Part shown: one piece after another, positions 52,399-63,780 of the stretch
How positions within the stretch are numbered: position 1 is the stretch's first letter
Layout of the letters: each line of letters begins with the position of its first letter
Source of the DNA: Adiantum capillus-veneris
Taxonomy: Eukaryota; Streptophyta; Polypodiopsida; Polypodiales; Pteridaceae
Direction of reading: 5' to 3'
NCBI GenBank assembly: GCA_014529385.2
Contig: CM043954.1
Coordinates: 3,790,501 to 3,854,500, forward strand
Length of the DNA: 64,000 bases
Notes under the pieces: model-generated
Told to the model about the DNA's origin: nothing
Seen by the model: the letters and a program-made list of their open reading frames with translations, nothing else
Databases searched by the model: none
Program-made: the position numbers and the translations under genes

Positions 52399-53196
52399 AT
52401 GGCTTCAGGCAAAGATCAATCGACTCCCTCTGCATCCGGAGATGCAAAGGGATCACAACGAAGATTCACGCGAGGAGTATGGCCCGACTCGGCCTACCCA
52501 GGCGGAGCTCGAAGAGATGGAGCGCCAACGATTGATCGGCGACACAACAAAGATGAATTTTGCGAAGGACCAAAAATTTGCAAAAACATATGAGCGAGAC
52601 CTCTTTCGAGGAGGTGCAGACGCAGTGGCGGCAAACCATAGAACCACCCAAGAAACCTCCTACTCCCAGGATGTACACAGAGAAGGAATTAGAAGAGGTG
52701 GTTGATGCACGAATTGCTCAGCTTTTGACGCGCAAAACAAAGCTGAAAAGCACGGCAAAAAGCAGAAGAAAGGCACTGACTTCCCGGGCTATTTGGGTCA
52801 CCAGACGACATTTGAAAAGGCAAAGAAACAGAAGAAGCGTGTTCGATTTGAAGGAGTACCCAGTTCTTCTTCTTCTTCTTCTTCTTCTTACAGTTCTTCG
52901 AGCTCATCTGACTTGAGCGAAGAAGATAAAAAAGGCAAAAAGCGAAGCAAGAAGCATCGCTTCGGAAAGGGTAAGAAAAAGGCAGAGAAGTCTAAATCTC
53001 GCCCCGTGATTGACAGTTCTATAGAGGACTCGTCTACAGACAGTTCGGACTCTGATGACAGCAACTTTTATGCAAAGAAGAAGAATTTTTCCAAAGCCAA
53101 CCAATATGACTTTCTAGACGACAAAAGCAAGAAAGTCCGAGAGTTTAAGGAAGGTGGACAGTCAATTAAATTTGACGCGTTTTCTGGTTATAGAGA
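52399..53196 (+). pseudogene. gag N-terminal part of V4
   Basis: Starts MASGKDQSTPSASGDA. After a shift the downstream frames give YGPTRPTQAELEEMERQRLI, FEEVQTQWRQTIEPPKKPPT and ELEEVVDARIAQLLTRKTKL, then a Ser-rich block, a Lys-rich block (KKGKKRSKKHRFGKGKKKAE), an acidic Ser block and NQYDFLDDKSKKVREFKEGG. The reading frame is broken about three times. At 53196 the gene is interrupted by family A element A7 and resumes at 59377. Confidence 0.8.
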
Positions 53197-54396
53197 TGTT
53201 AGGAGAAGAGGAATGAATGTTTGAACTTTGCTCAAGATGAGTGCTCCGAACTATGCTCAAGGTTCCTTTTGTTCTTATGGAAGGGAGAGCCTTCCGTTCC
53301 TTTAGTGAGAGTGCAATGGACACAAACAAAGTGAATGGACACAAAGAATGGAAGTGCATGAGACTGAGAGATAGAGAAGAGGATACGACACCAGAGACGT
53401 AAAACCCTCCTCCAAAGGCCCCACTCTCTATGGCGAGAGCGGTCTACTTATGATTGCACAAATCTCTACAATGCTTGGACTTGCCGACGATGAGGACGAC
53501 GACGAGACGAGCCGAAATCTGAAAACGCTAAGGGCTGAAATCTGCAAATCTTTATCTGCTGAATTCTGACTCTATGTCAGTGACGATGTCGATGACGACG
53601 ATGCGACGACGACGCGCTGAAAACGCAGATGCTGAAATCTGCGTTTCCAGGCTGAAACTGTAAACCTTGCGGAAACTGACCGTGCGGCGAGGAAGTGCTG
53701 CGGGAAGGTGAGATCTACGAGGTTCGGTGGTTCTTCTGCGATGTCTAAAGGCTGAAAACTGAAAACGCTGATGTTGCTTGAGGTTCCGTCGCGGTAATCC
53801 GCAAAACGCTGAGGTTTGTCTGCAAATCAAGAACGCTAGGGCTGAAAATCTGGAATCTGTCGTCGTTTGTCTTGCAAATGCAAAACGCTAGGCTGGTCTG
53901 ATGTCCTGCTATCGCTGGAATCTGCAAGTGCAAATCGCTGGCTGATCTGGTGTTGAAAACGCTAGGTACTGGATCTGCTCCAAAAACACTAGGTCTCTTA
54001 GGGGGGTTCTACTGAGAAGTTGTCTGTTGAGCATGTGCTCCTGCTGCCTCTTCTGCCAATTAGTGCTAGTCTAGGTTTGCTTATATACAAACTTACTCAA
54101 TTTGCCCTACCTACTTTCCAACAAAAGTCACTTAAAAGTAATAAGTAAAAAATGTCAAAAATAGGTAAAATAGGCTAAATGCACTGGAAAATTCCCCTGA
54201 AGGATTCTAATGGATTCTGATGGGAATGCTTATGATCATGTTGTGTGAAACCAGAGGATATGCATCTAATCTAAGTGATTGGTCATACACGGTCTGCGAA
54301 CAGACTCACAAAAGTGCCAGATCACTTCCTATTCTAGACTGACTTGACAAAACTGAACCTTGGTCAGGCTGTAGCTTGTCCACGAACACATAGGGT
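53197..54396 (-). mobile_element. 3' LTR of family A element A7, palindromic end lost
   Basis: Starts TGTTAGGAGAAGAGGAATG, a variant of the family end, and has the full array of repeats and U3, but it stops at GGTTGGATGTGT and joins the polypurine tract after loss of about 10 bp including CACGTGACA. Left flank AGAGA (53192-53196) equals the right flank at 59377-59381. Confidence 0.85.
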
Positions 54397-54415
54397 TGGA
54401 TGTGTTCCCTCCTTT

Positions 54416-55246
54416 TCAAAGTGAGGTACTGGTACCGAGCTGTATGGCGTCGAGGGAGATCGCCAATAGCATCCGGAATCCTCGAAGGGACTCTTCGCCG
54501 GCCCACTCTGATGTGTGGGTCATGCAACACTTGAACTTCATAAAGGTCTGCAACGCTTGCTTCTTTGAGCCGCGCCGAAAGCGACACAAAGTCTTATGTG
54601 GCTCCTTCAATGCTTCAACTTCGTCGAGAGTCATGCTTCTTTCTTCTTCAAGAATCTCCATGGCTGAAAATTCCAAAAACCATTTCCAACACAAAACCAT
54701 GAACATACCCATTCCATGTAAAGTGAGTGGAAAAAATATTGTCTTCCTAAACGATTGTGCATGCAATGTAGATGAACAAAGAGACGGAGTGCCAAACTGT
54801 TCACCACAGACACGCAAACAATGAGATCGAATCTTGTCATTCTGATCCAAATCAATCAACTCTTGCGTTTCACAACGGAAATACCCATGCTTGGTGCTCA
54901 TACTTTCATGTGCTCTTTCTACAATTGTGTCGTGCCAAGGAAGAGACATGGAATGCGACGTCCTTGAATGCATACTTTTCAGCTTTTCATGAACAATCCG
55001 CATACATTCGTGCTCATTCATGAGTGAAACGTGCTCAACGTACAATATGTCATGCCTAGGGAAAGGGATCACATAAAGATGTTGACGAAAATACAGGAAA
55101 CGATCACGAATGAAACACTCGAACAATGCGTGCGTATGAATCATGCGAACACATAATACTTCCTGTGTGGGTTCTTTGGACCTAGGTTCGAGAGCCAAGA
55201 TCGGCTCTACCTGAGAGGGTTCTTTGGACCTAGGCTCGAGAGCCAT
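54416..55246 (-). CDS. C-terminal half of family A cargo protein (A7)
   Basis: A 276-residue frame that is the longest uninterrupted version of the conserved C-terminal region: two LEPRSKEPxQ units, VLCVRMIHTHALFECFIRDR, FLYFRQHLYVIPFPRHDILY, EHVSLMNEHECMRIVHEKLK, SLPWHDTIVERAHESMSTKH, EQFGTPSLCSSTLHAQS, EALKEPHKTLCRFRRGSKKQ, ALQTFMKFK and the terminus AISLDAIQLGTSTSL. It ends within about 20 bp of the polypurine tract. The domain is Cys/His/aromatic-rich and I cannot match it to a known family. An overlap with 55207-55656 indicates a frameshift near 55240. Confidence 0.65.
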   Translation of the reverse strand: MALEPRSKEPSQVEPILALEPRSKEPTQEVLCVRMIHTHALFECFIRDRFLYFRQHLYVIPFPRHDILYVEHVSLMNEHECMRIVHEKLKSMHSRTSHSMSLPWHDTIVERAHESMSTKHGYFRCETQELIDLDQNDKIRSHCLRVCGEQFGTPSLCSSTLHAQSFRKTIFFPLTLHGMGMFMVLCWKWFLEFSAMEILEEERSMTLDEVEALKEPHKTLCRFRRGSKKQALQTFMKFKCCMTHTSEWAGEESLRGFRMLLAISLDAIQLGTSTSL

Positions 55247-55730
55247 GGTGACATTGCATCATCTTCATGCAAATCATCATGCTTGTGAGAAATCACATCT
55301 TGATCATGCAAATCATCATGCTTATCATCATCATTCAAATCATCATGCAAATCATTGTCATTCAAATCATCATGCAAATCATTGTCATTCAATTCATCAT
55401 GCTTCTCATAATCATGCAAATCCTGTGTGTCATGCTTTGGAGAAGAAGAGACTAAGAGAGTCTCCTTTCCCCAAATCTCTTGCATCTGTGCCTGAACTTG
55501 AGAAAAGAGCCGCCAGAACTCTTCCTCACGCTCTATGGCTACCTTTCTTTCTCCTTTGCTTTCTGCGTGTCTAGGATCCATTTCTGCTTTTCTTTCTACG
55601 TGTCTCCGATCCATTTCTTCTTTTCTTTCTTTGCATTCACAATCAAATTCTGCCATTCTTTCAGCATTTCTTGCTTCGCGTTCTAACTTCCTCTACATAA
55701 ACATCTGGTTCAACTCCTCCATAGGAGTTA
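55207..55730 (-). pseudogene. Coiled-coil and Asp/His-repeat half of the A7 cargo protein
   Basis: The frame contains RHVERKAEMDPRHAESKGER, LFSQVQAQMQEIWGKETLLV and a tandem acidic/His repeat (DLHDDLNDND-type units, about six, 55265-55425). The repeat number differs from A5 and A6. Stops at about 55693 and frame changes cut it from the N-terminal part at 55730-55860. Confidence 0.6.
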
Positions 55731-56319
55731 GTGAAATCCTTGACGTAGATGGGGAAGAGGGAGGGTTGGAAAAACCTCCTGGTGGGGAAAATTCTTCTTC
55801 GTCTCTCTCATGCTCATCACCTCCAAGCGAAGTATCCATTCCATTTCGAGAGATGACCATTCTGAAGTCGTGGGTTCTTGTGGTCTTGGGTTCTTAAGTT
55901 CACAAAGAACTTGGGTTCTTGCGGGTCTTGGGTTCTTGAGGATCTTGAGGTTCTTGAGGTTTTCTTTCGCTTGCAATCTGTGTTTATGAAGGATCTTCTC
56001 TTCACCCCAGTTCTGCTCTTTCCTGCGGGCGCACCCCTTCCCGGCCTTGCACTCACACCAAGGTTGCTTTTTCCCATCTAATTCGATTGGCCAGCCGCTA
56101 AGTGCACGGTCCGCTCTCAATGAGTGAAAAGAGGCACAAGGGAAGGCTGGACAAGCCCTTCTTTCCTGAGATTCCTGTCACTCTTCAAAAACACGATTAG
56201 GAATCGACACGCCCAAGCGTACTTGGGTTCCTGCGACCGCAACAAGCAAAAAAATTTATTGTGATTCTTGTGGTTCTTTCCTTAACTGATACAGAACACT
56301 GCCAAAGCTCTGATACCAA
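55731..56319 (-). promoter_or_regulatory. 5' leader, N-terminal coding part and primer-binding site of A7
   Basis: The primer-binding site reads minus TGGTATCAGAGC (56318 down to 56307). The conserved leader and AAGAACCTC repeats follow, and then a frameshifted version of the MDTS-GGDEHE segment. Confidence 0.75.
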
Positions 56320-56935
56320 TGTTAGGTGCAGCGGAATGAATGTTTGAACTTTGCTCAAGATGAGTACTCCGAACTGTGCTTGAGGGTTCCTTTTACTTAC
56401 GGAAGGGAGAGCCTTTCGTTCCTTTAGTGAGAGAGTGCAATGGACACAAACAAAGTGAATGGACACAGTGAATGGAAGTGTGTGAGACTGAGAGATAGAG
56501 AAGAGAATATGACACTAGAGACGTAAAACCCTCCTCCGAAGGCCCCACTCTCTATGGTGAAACCGGTCTACTTATGATTGCACAAATCTCTACAATGCTT
56601 GGACTTGCCGACGATGAGGACGACGACGAGACGGGCTGAAATCTAGAAACTCTAAGGGCTGAAATCTGCAAATCTTTATCTGCTGAATTCTGACTCTATG
56701 TCGGTGATGATGTCGATGGCAATGATGCGACGACGCGCCGCTGAAAACACAGATGCTGAAATCTGCGTTTTCTGGGCTGAAACTGTAAACCTTGCGGAAA
56801 CTGACCGTGCGGCGAGGATTTGTTGCGGGAAGGTGCGATCTACGAGGTTCGGGACTTGATCTACGGTGTCTAAGGGCTGAAAGCTGAAAACGCTGGTGGT
56901 TCTTGAGGTCCCATCGCGGAGAATCTGCAAAACGC
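56320..56935 (-). mobile_element. 5' LTR of A7, first (truncated) copy
   Basis: TGTTAGGTGCAGCGGAATG through the GACGACGACGAGACGGGCTG tract to GAATCTGCAAAACG, where it is fused to a second primer-binding site plus LTR. Confidence 0.8.
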
Positions 56936-57956
56936 TCTGATACCAATGTTAGGTGCAGCCGAATGAATGTTTGAACTTTGCTCAAGATGAGTGCTCCGAA
57001 TTGTGCTCAAGGTTCCTTTTGTTCTTATGGAAGGGAGAGCCTTCCGTTCCTTTAGTGAGAGAGTGGAATGGACACAAACAAAGTGAATGGACACAGTGAA
57101 TGGAAGTGCATGAGACTGAGAGATAGAGAAGAGAATACGACACCAAAGACGTTGTAAAACCCTCCTCCGAAGGCCCCACTCTCTATGGCGAGAGCGGTCT
57201 ACTTATGATTGCACAAATCTCTACAATGCTTGGACTTGCCAACAATGTCGACAACGATGAGCACGACGACGAGACTGGCTGAAATCTGAAAACGCTAAGG
57301 GTTGAAATCTGCAAATCTTTATCTGCTGAATTCTGACTCTATGTCGGTGACGATGTTGATGACGACGATGCGACGACGACGCGCTGAAAACGCAGATGCT
57401 GAATCTGCGTTTCCGGGCTGAAACTGTAAACCTTGCGGAAACTGATCGTGCGGCGAGGAACTGCTACGGGAAGGTGAGATCTGCGAGGTTTGGTGATTCT
57501 TCTGCAATGTCTAAAGGTTGAAAACTGAAAACGCTGATGTTGCTTGAGGTTCCATCGCGGTAATTTGCAAAACACTAAGGTTGGTTTGCAAATCAAAAAC
57601 GCTAGGGCTGAAAATCTGGAATCTGTCGCCGTTTGTCTTGCAAATGCAAAACGCTAGGCTGGTCTGATGTCCTGCTGTCGCCGGATTCTGCAAGTGCAAA
57701 TCGCTGGCTGATCTGGTGTTGAAAATGCTAGGTACTAGATCTGCTCCAAAAACGCTAGGTCTCTTAGGGGGGTTCTGCTAAGAAGTTGCTTGTTGAGCGT
57801 GTGCTCTTGCTGCCTCTTCTGCCAATTAGTGCTAGTCTAGGTTTGCTTATATACAAACTTACTCAATTTGCCCTACCTACTTTCCAACAAAAGTCACTTA
57901 AAAATAATAAGTGAAAAATGTCAAAAATAGGTAAAATAGGCTAAATGCACTGGAAA
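56934..57956 (-). mobile_element. Second primer-binding site and LTR of A7, first part
   Basis: A second GCTCTGATACCA (56934-56945) directly precedes an LTR start at 56947 (TGTTAGGTGCAGCC). The LTR runs to CTAAATGCACTGGAAA at 57956, is interrupted by a solo LTR, and resumes at 59170. Confidence 0.8.
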
Positions 57957-59169
57957 TGTTAGGTGCAACGGAATGAATGTTGTATTTTCTCAAGATTAGT
58001 GATCTTTATTGCTCAAGGTTCCTTTTAGTTCTTTAGGGAAAGAGAGAGCTTTCCGTCTTGTAGAGTGTTGTGGTGACAAACAAAGTGAGTGGATATTGTG
58101 CGTGCCAATGAATGAGACTGAGGGAAGGAGAGAGAAGAGATACGACACCCAAGAGGTTGTAAAACCCTCCTCCGAAGGCCCCACTCTCGTCGGCGAGAGT
58201 GGTCTATTCTTTGATTGCACAAAGGTGTACAATGCGTATGCAATGGACTATGCAACTTGGTCTATGCCGATGACGACGACGGTGACGACGACGACGACAA
58301 TGGCTGAAATCTGAGATCTTCTAATCGCTGAATTTCGGGACTGTTTCGGTGGCTGAGATTGACTGTTTTGGCTGCGTTTTCTTGGCTGAAAATGGGGGAA
58401 CTGCTGCAACCAATCTGGGGCTGATCTGCTACTGTTTATCTGCTGAAAAACTGCGTCTTTCAAAGGCTGAAATTCTGCTGCAAAAACGCTACCAAAGGCT
58501 GAGATCTGCTGGCGTTTTTGGCTGATGTCGCTAGGGCTCTGCCGAGGTTGGAAACGTTGATGATCTGCTAGAGTTGGCTGGCGTTTTTGGCTGAAAACGC
58601 TGAGGGTGACAAAGGCCTAGCGTTAGTAAACTGCAGCAATGGCTCAGGTAATGTTGTGGGAGGAAAACGCCCAAGTGAGGGAGATGCTGGCGATGGAAAC
58701 CTGCTGAGAATGCCCGCGAAGATGGAGGTCCAAAAACGCTGGGGGTGCGGGGGGGGGGGGGGATACTGCTGAGAAGTTTCTTGTTGAGCGGGAAGCTCCT
58801 GCTGCCTCTGTTGCCAGAAAGTGCTAACTTGGGTTTGCTTATATATTAACTTAGCAAAATTGCCCTACCTACTTTTGTTGGAAAGTCACTTAAAAATAAT
58901 AAGTGAAAATACCAATAAATAGGAAAATAGGCTAAATGCACTGGAAGATTCCCCTAACTGATGCTAATGGATTCTGATGGGAATTCCGATGATCATGCTG
59001 TGTGCAACCGGAGGATATGCATCTATGCTAAGTGATTGGGCATGCACGGTCTACGAATAGACTCACAAAAGTGCCAGATCACTGCTATTCTAAACTGATC
59101 GGACTGACTGAACCCTGTTGTGGTGTAGCTTGTCCACGGACACATAGGGTTGGGATGTGTCACGTGACA
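57957..59169 (-). mobile_element. Solo family A LTR nested in A7
   Basis: 1,213 bp, TGTTAGGTGCAACGG to GTGTCACGTGACA, with no interior sequence. Flanks GGAAA (57952-57956) and AGAAA (59170-59174) are a one-mismatch 5-bp target duplication. Removing it makes the host LTR collinear with other copies. Confidence 0.85.
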
Positions 59170-59376
59170 AGAAAATTCCCTTGAAGTATTATGATGGATT
59201 CTGATGGTGCAACCAGAGAATATGCATCTAATCTAAGTGACTGGTCATGCACGGTCTGCGAACAGACTCACAAAAGTGTCAGATCACTTCCTATTCTAGA
59301 CTGACTTGACGGAACTGAACCCTGGTCATGTTGTAGCTTGTCCACGAACACATAGGGTTGGATGTGTCACGTGACA
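59170..59376 (-). mobile_element. Remainder of A7 5' LTR
   Basis: AGAAAATTCCCTTGAAG through U3 to GTGTCACGTGACA, completing the LTR that began at 56947. It is followed by AGAGA, the target duplication of A7. Confidence 0.85.
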
Positions 59377-60123
59377 AGAGATGCTTCGAAGGCTCTGTCT
59401 TTTGTACAGTAGTTTGGCATCGCTTTCGCGGGAGAGCATTAGTCAGAGAACTCTAAGATTCGGAGAGCTGCCTCTTACTTTAAGGGCAATGCTCGAACTT
59501 GGTGGTCCACGCTTCTATTAAACAAGACTGCGCCAGTTAAATGGCTGAAATTCAAGAGGCTTTTTATTTCTTCTTGGCTGACTCAAGAGTATGAACGCGA
59601 TATACGAACTGCTTGGAACCATCTTCGGATGACCAAGAAGGATACAGTGGACGCTTATTGCGAGAGATTCTGGAGCTCTTTTCTACCTGCCTCTTCATTT
59701 AAGAAGACCTCGTTCAAGGAACAGATTGAGCGGTTTACCTTGGGTCTACCTACAGAGATCCGAGATCACTGCTTAGAACAAAAGTCATCTTCCATTCAGG
59801 AGTTGATGAGTCATGCGAAACGGGGTTTTGCCATTCACTCTGGCAGTCTAACCTACCCCTCAGATGAGATCATGACACAAAGAGCCGAACAGACTTCGAA
59901 AAATGAAAGTAGAAAAAGAAAGAGCAACCCAGAACAGAAAGAAAAGGATGCACGACCCAAGCTTACTCCTCAAGAGAGGGCTCTCTACATAGAGGGGAAG
60001 TGCTTTGGATGCGGGGAAATTGGACATAGCTCCGTGAAGTGCCCTAAAAAGGCACACAATGAACAGGATGAAGAAAGGCCAAAAAGTTCTAAAGCAGCTG
60101 AGGGACGTGGCAAAGGCAGATAA
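59377..60123 (+). pseudogene. gag of V4, C-terminal part
   Basis: Resumes the gag interrupted at 53196. The frame 59629-60123 (164 residues) includes AYCERFWSSFLPASSFKKTS, FKEQIERFTLGLPTEIRDHC, ELMSHAKRGFAIHSGSLTYP and a CCHC zinc knuckle (CFGCGEIGHSSVKC). It ends at a stop after GRGKGR. Upstream, 59377-59628 is largely in frame with small shifts. This is the best-preserved gag C-terminus of the family in the window. Confidence 0.85.
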
Positions 60124-61590
60124 AAAGCAGAACTGGTACCACATTGCGTGGGGCCTGAACCGAATCAAATGAATGAAAGTACAAACTTTGTCGGGCAAAG
60201 GGAAAGATCAGGAAGCTCTTTTGAAGGAGCCAAGGCCAACTTCTTGAATTGGTGGCTCGATTTGGAATTACGTCTGACAAGCTGAGGCCACAGGCGGAGG
60301 TAGTTCGAGTGGCACCCGGATGGGATGTTGCCTTTACACCGAGCATTGGCAAACTTTGTTTGCAATGACAGGGGTGTTTAGGGCACACCGAGTTTTACGT
60401 AATTGCCTTGGAAGGTTGTGACGTTCTACTCAAAATCCCTTGGTACCACAAGAACAACGTCGTGGTTGACTATCGGACCGAGAATGCGACTTTGACAAAT
60501 GAAGGGCTCAGAGATTGTACTTGATGAACTTCAGTTTCTTTACTCACTTTTTTTTTGGGAGAGAACTGAACGATGGATGAAGGTCGAATATGTTTTGACC
60601 TAAACAAAAGAACGCGAAGATTTTCTCCACACTCCGGCCGATTGCTTTTCAGAGGGCCTGTCAGGGGAGTTACCACCCACTCGCCCTCGGGATCATACCA
60701 TTGATCTGAGACGTGGAAGCACGCCACCGAACTGGCCACCTTACGGTGTGAGCCGAGCCCAGAACGAAGAGATTATGAACCAAATGAAAGACCTCTTGGA
60801 AAAGGGTCTTGTCCAACCTAGTACTTCACTGTATTGCTCTACAATGTTGTTGGTTTTGGGGGGAAAAAAAAGACGGAACTTGGAGAATGTGCATCGATTA
60901 TAGAGCTCTCAACAAAATCACATCAAGAACAGATTTCCGATTCCTAGGATCGATGATATACTCGACAGATTACAGGGATCCTCGTGTTTTAGCAGGATTG
61001 ATTTGAAGAGTGGATATCATTAGATCCGAATCGCGCCGGGAGACGTCTACAAGACAGCCTTTTGGATGACTTTTGGGTTATTTGAGCTTTTGGTGATGCC
61101 TTTTGGCCTAACCAATGCTCCTGTGACATTTAACCGGATGATGGATAGGATTTTTCGAGAGTACAGGCTATATGTTGGCACTTTCTTTGCAATATCATTG
61201 TTTTCTCCAAGTCTTTCAAGCATTACGAGATCACAAGTTAGTAATTAATGCGAAGAAAAGTGAATTTTTTTTTCCTACCAGAGATACACTTTTTGGGACA
61301 CATTGTGTAAGCAGCAGGAGTGCAAATGGATCCAGCCAAGATAGAGACTATCCGTGATTGGCCCGATTTGAAGAATGTCCATGAAGTTAGAAGCTTCTTG
61401 GGATTGTGTTCGTACTACAGGCGGTTCATTCGAAAGTTTGCAGAGGTTGCTTCCCCTTTGCATATCTTGACACAGAAAGGAGTCCCTTTCTCGTGGGGAC
61501 CCACAAAGGTGACTGCCTTTCAGACTTTGAAAGAGAAATTGACTACGTGACCAGTTTTGACTTTGCCGCATTTGCAGAAGTCGTTTGAAG
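60124..61590 (+). pseudogene. Protease and reverse transcriptase of V4, heavily mutated
   Basis: The protease (60180-60500) has lost the DGG segment. RT pieces in changing frames include [31 protein letters not shown] and YRRFIRKFAEVASPLHILTQ. At 61180-61205 a small deletion removes the catalytic Asp pair (GTFFDDIIVFS in V3; VGTFFAISLFS here), so the enzyme is dead. Confidence 0.8.
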
Positions 61591-62650
61591 TATATTGTGA
61601 TACTTGTGGTCGTAGTCTGGATGCGGTCTTAATGCAAGAAGGCCAATGTCATTGCCTACAAGAGCAAATTGTTCTCAAGGCCGGAATTGACAACACAAAT
61701 TTGTGAGAAAGAGCTTTTGGCGGCTATCCATGCTCTTATTCAATGGCGACATTACCTACTAGGAGCCGATTTTACGGTTTTCACAGATGATGCGAGTTTA
61801 TGCTACTACTTGTCGCGGATGCAGCTATCGGAAAAAGCAGATGCGGTGGGCAAACATCTTGTCACGATTTACTTCCAGATTGTCCATGTGCAGAGACAGA
61901 AGAAATTGGTGGCAAATACTTTGTCCGGAAAGCCGTTGGTTCTGGCTATTTCCGCGGTACATCATAGGAACTTCAAGGATATGGTCGGTCAGTACGCCAC
62001 AGAACAGATTTTGCAGATGTATCCAGTTGAATACGGAAAGGGGAGATAGTAGCGGACTATTCCATTCAGGATGGCTACTTGATGAAGAAAACCATGCGTG
62101 CATTACGCAACTGTTGAGGGAAAAGGTTATGACCAAATGCCACTATCCGCCTTTTACGAGTCACCGCGGCATTGCTACCACCTTGAAAGGGGTAGAGAGA
62201 GACTTCTTTTGGCCGAGACTCAAGAAGGATGTGGACGAGTTTGTGCGCAGTTGCGTGGTATGCCAGAAGGTCAAGTTTGACAGGCATAAAGCACAATGAT
62301 TGTTACAGCTTTTACCCATATCCACCCGCCCCTGGGAAAGTATTGCAATGGATTTCATTTCCCGAGAACACAGCATGGGCACGATTGTTTATTGCCTAGG
62401 TCTTTAGATTACATGGCATGCCTGAGACGATTGTCTCCGACAGGGACCCCAGGTTCACGAGTTTGTTTTCAGACGGCTATTTGGGGAGAACATAGGCACG
62501 CGGTTGCAGTTCTCGTCATCGTTCCACCCGTAGACTGACGGGCAATCAGAGATTGCTAATTCAGTGATACACGTTTAACTCTTTGATGGGGAAGATGCCA
62601 CTTGAGATTTTTGAATTTGCTACGAAGGTTCTACCCTTCCTTAGAGCGAA
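61591..62650 (+). pseudogene. RNase H and integrase of V4
   Basis: RNase H pieces: EKELLAAIHALIQWRHYLLG, ADFTVFTDDASLCYYLSRMQ. Integrase zinc-binding region: CHYPPFTSHRGIATTLKGVE and CVVCQKVKFDRHKAQ. The catalytic core is reduced and frame-broken from 62300 on (ETIVSDRDPRF is recognisable near 62430). Confidence 0.75.
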
Positions 62651-63200
62651 AGATAAGATTTTTCTTTGAAGCTGACCAATTCATGAGAGACTTGGTCCGG
62701 AAGGCTTTGCAGAAATTTCAGGAAAGACAGAAAAAGGCAACAGATCGCCATTGTCGCGATTTGAAATTGAAGGAGAAGGCTCTTACATTATGGGAAGGCA
62801 TGCCCGAGAAAGAAAAAAAAAAGGGAAAGGAGCGGCTTCTTTGAAAGCTTAACATGAAATGGTGTGGACCTTTCCAGATTTTCCGAAAAGATGAATGATA
62901 TCTCCTTTCGACTGAAGCTGCCACAATACTTGGAGGATTCACAATGTTTTTCATGTGAGTCTCTTGAAGCCTTTTGAAGGCGATGTGCCTGATGATGAAC
63001 AACTCGAATTGGACGAAAACGAGCAGATACTCATTCCAAAATAGAAATTGGCACAAAAAGAAAGAAAGAAGGTAAAGCGAACTGATGGTTCTTGGTTAAA
63101 TTCAAGACCTACTTCGCATTGAATGCGAAGCAAATGGAGGAGGAAGACCTAGCAGATATTCCTCGGAATGTGAATCTTTACCTTGAAGATTTTGGTTTAG
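62651..63200 (+). pseudogene. Integrase C-terminus and chromodomain of V4
   Basis: Pieces matching V3: FQERQKKATDRHCRDLKLKE and, at 63080-63195, a chromodomain-like FLVKFKTYFALNAKQMEEED and LADIPRNVNLYLEDFG. Several stops and shifts. Confidence 0.75.
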
Positions 63201-63780
63201 CATAGTCTACTCCAAAAGGAACCCAGAATTCAGCTTGGCCGGAGATCTGGTGCAGTGGGTTTGCACAAGAGGGGAGTTACTCCGCTCCTTTGTCAACAGA
63301 TGCCTCGATTTTTGAATACTAGAGTCACTGATGTCTCTTTGAGCTTCACGAATACTGAGAGCTGACAGTATTCTGTTGGATGACTTTATGAAATGGAATT
63401 CCTGAATATGAAACTGATTTATTCTTGACTTGTTTTAAAGTGCACGAACTGATAGATGAAATGACTGCAGCATTTCGGTCTAAATGATCTCGAATAGACA
63501 TGGTTGCAATAGGGGTTAGTCAATCGGGCATCTATGAGGTCCCGACTGGATCTAATTGCGATTGCTAGCTACATTGCCGATAAATCATGGTCTAAGATCC
63601 GAATGAATGTTGAATGTCATGTGATGTCATATGATGTGACTATCAATTGGTACATGTGCTAGATGTGTGTTCCTAGTACGTAGGTACTAACAGTCAGTGT
63701 TTGCTAAGACAGTTTATGGCCTCTGTCTGTTTTGCAAGCGTAATCGAGGGCGATTACAAAATGCTTTCAAGAGGGGGGTA
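63201..63780 (+). other. 3' non-coding region and polypurine tract of V4
   Basis: Collinear with 45241-45845. It ends in GCTTTCAAGAGGGGGGTA, the polypurine tract, next to the 3' LTR. Confidence 0.8.
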
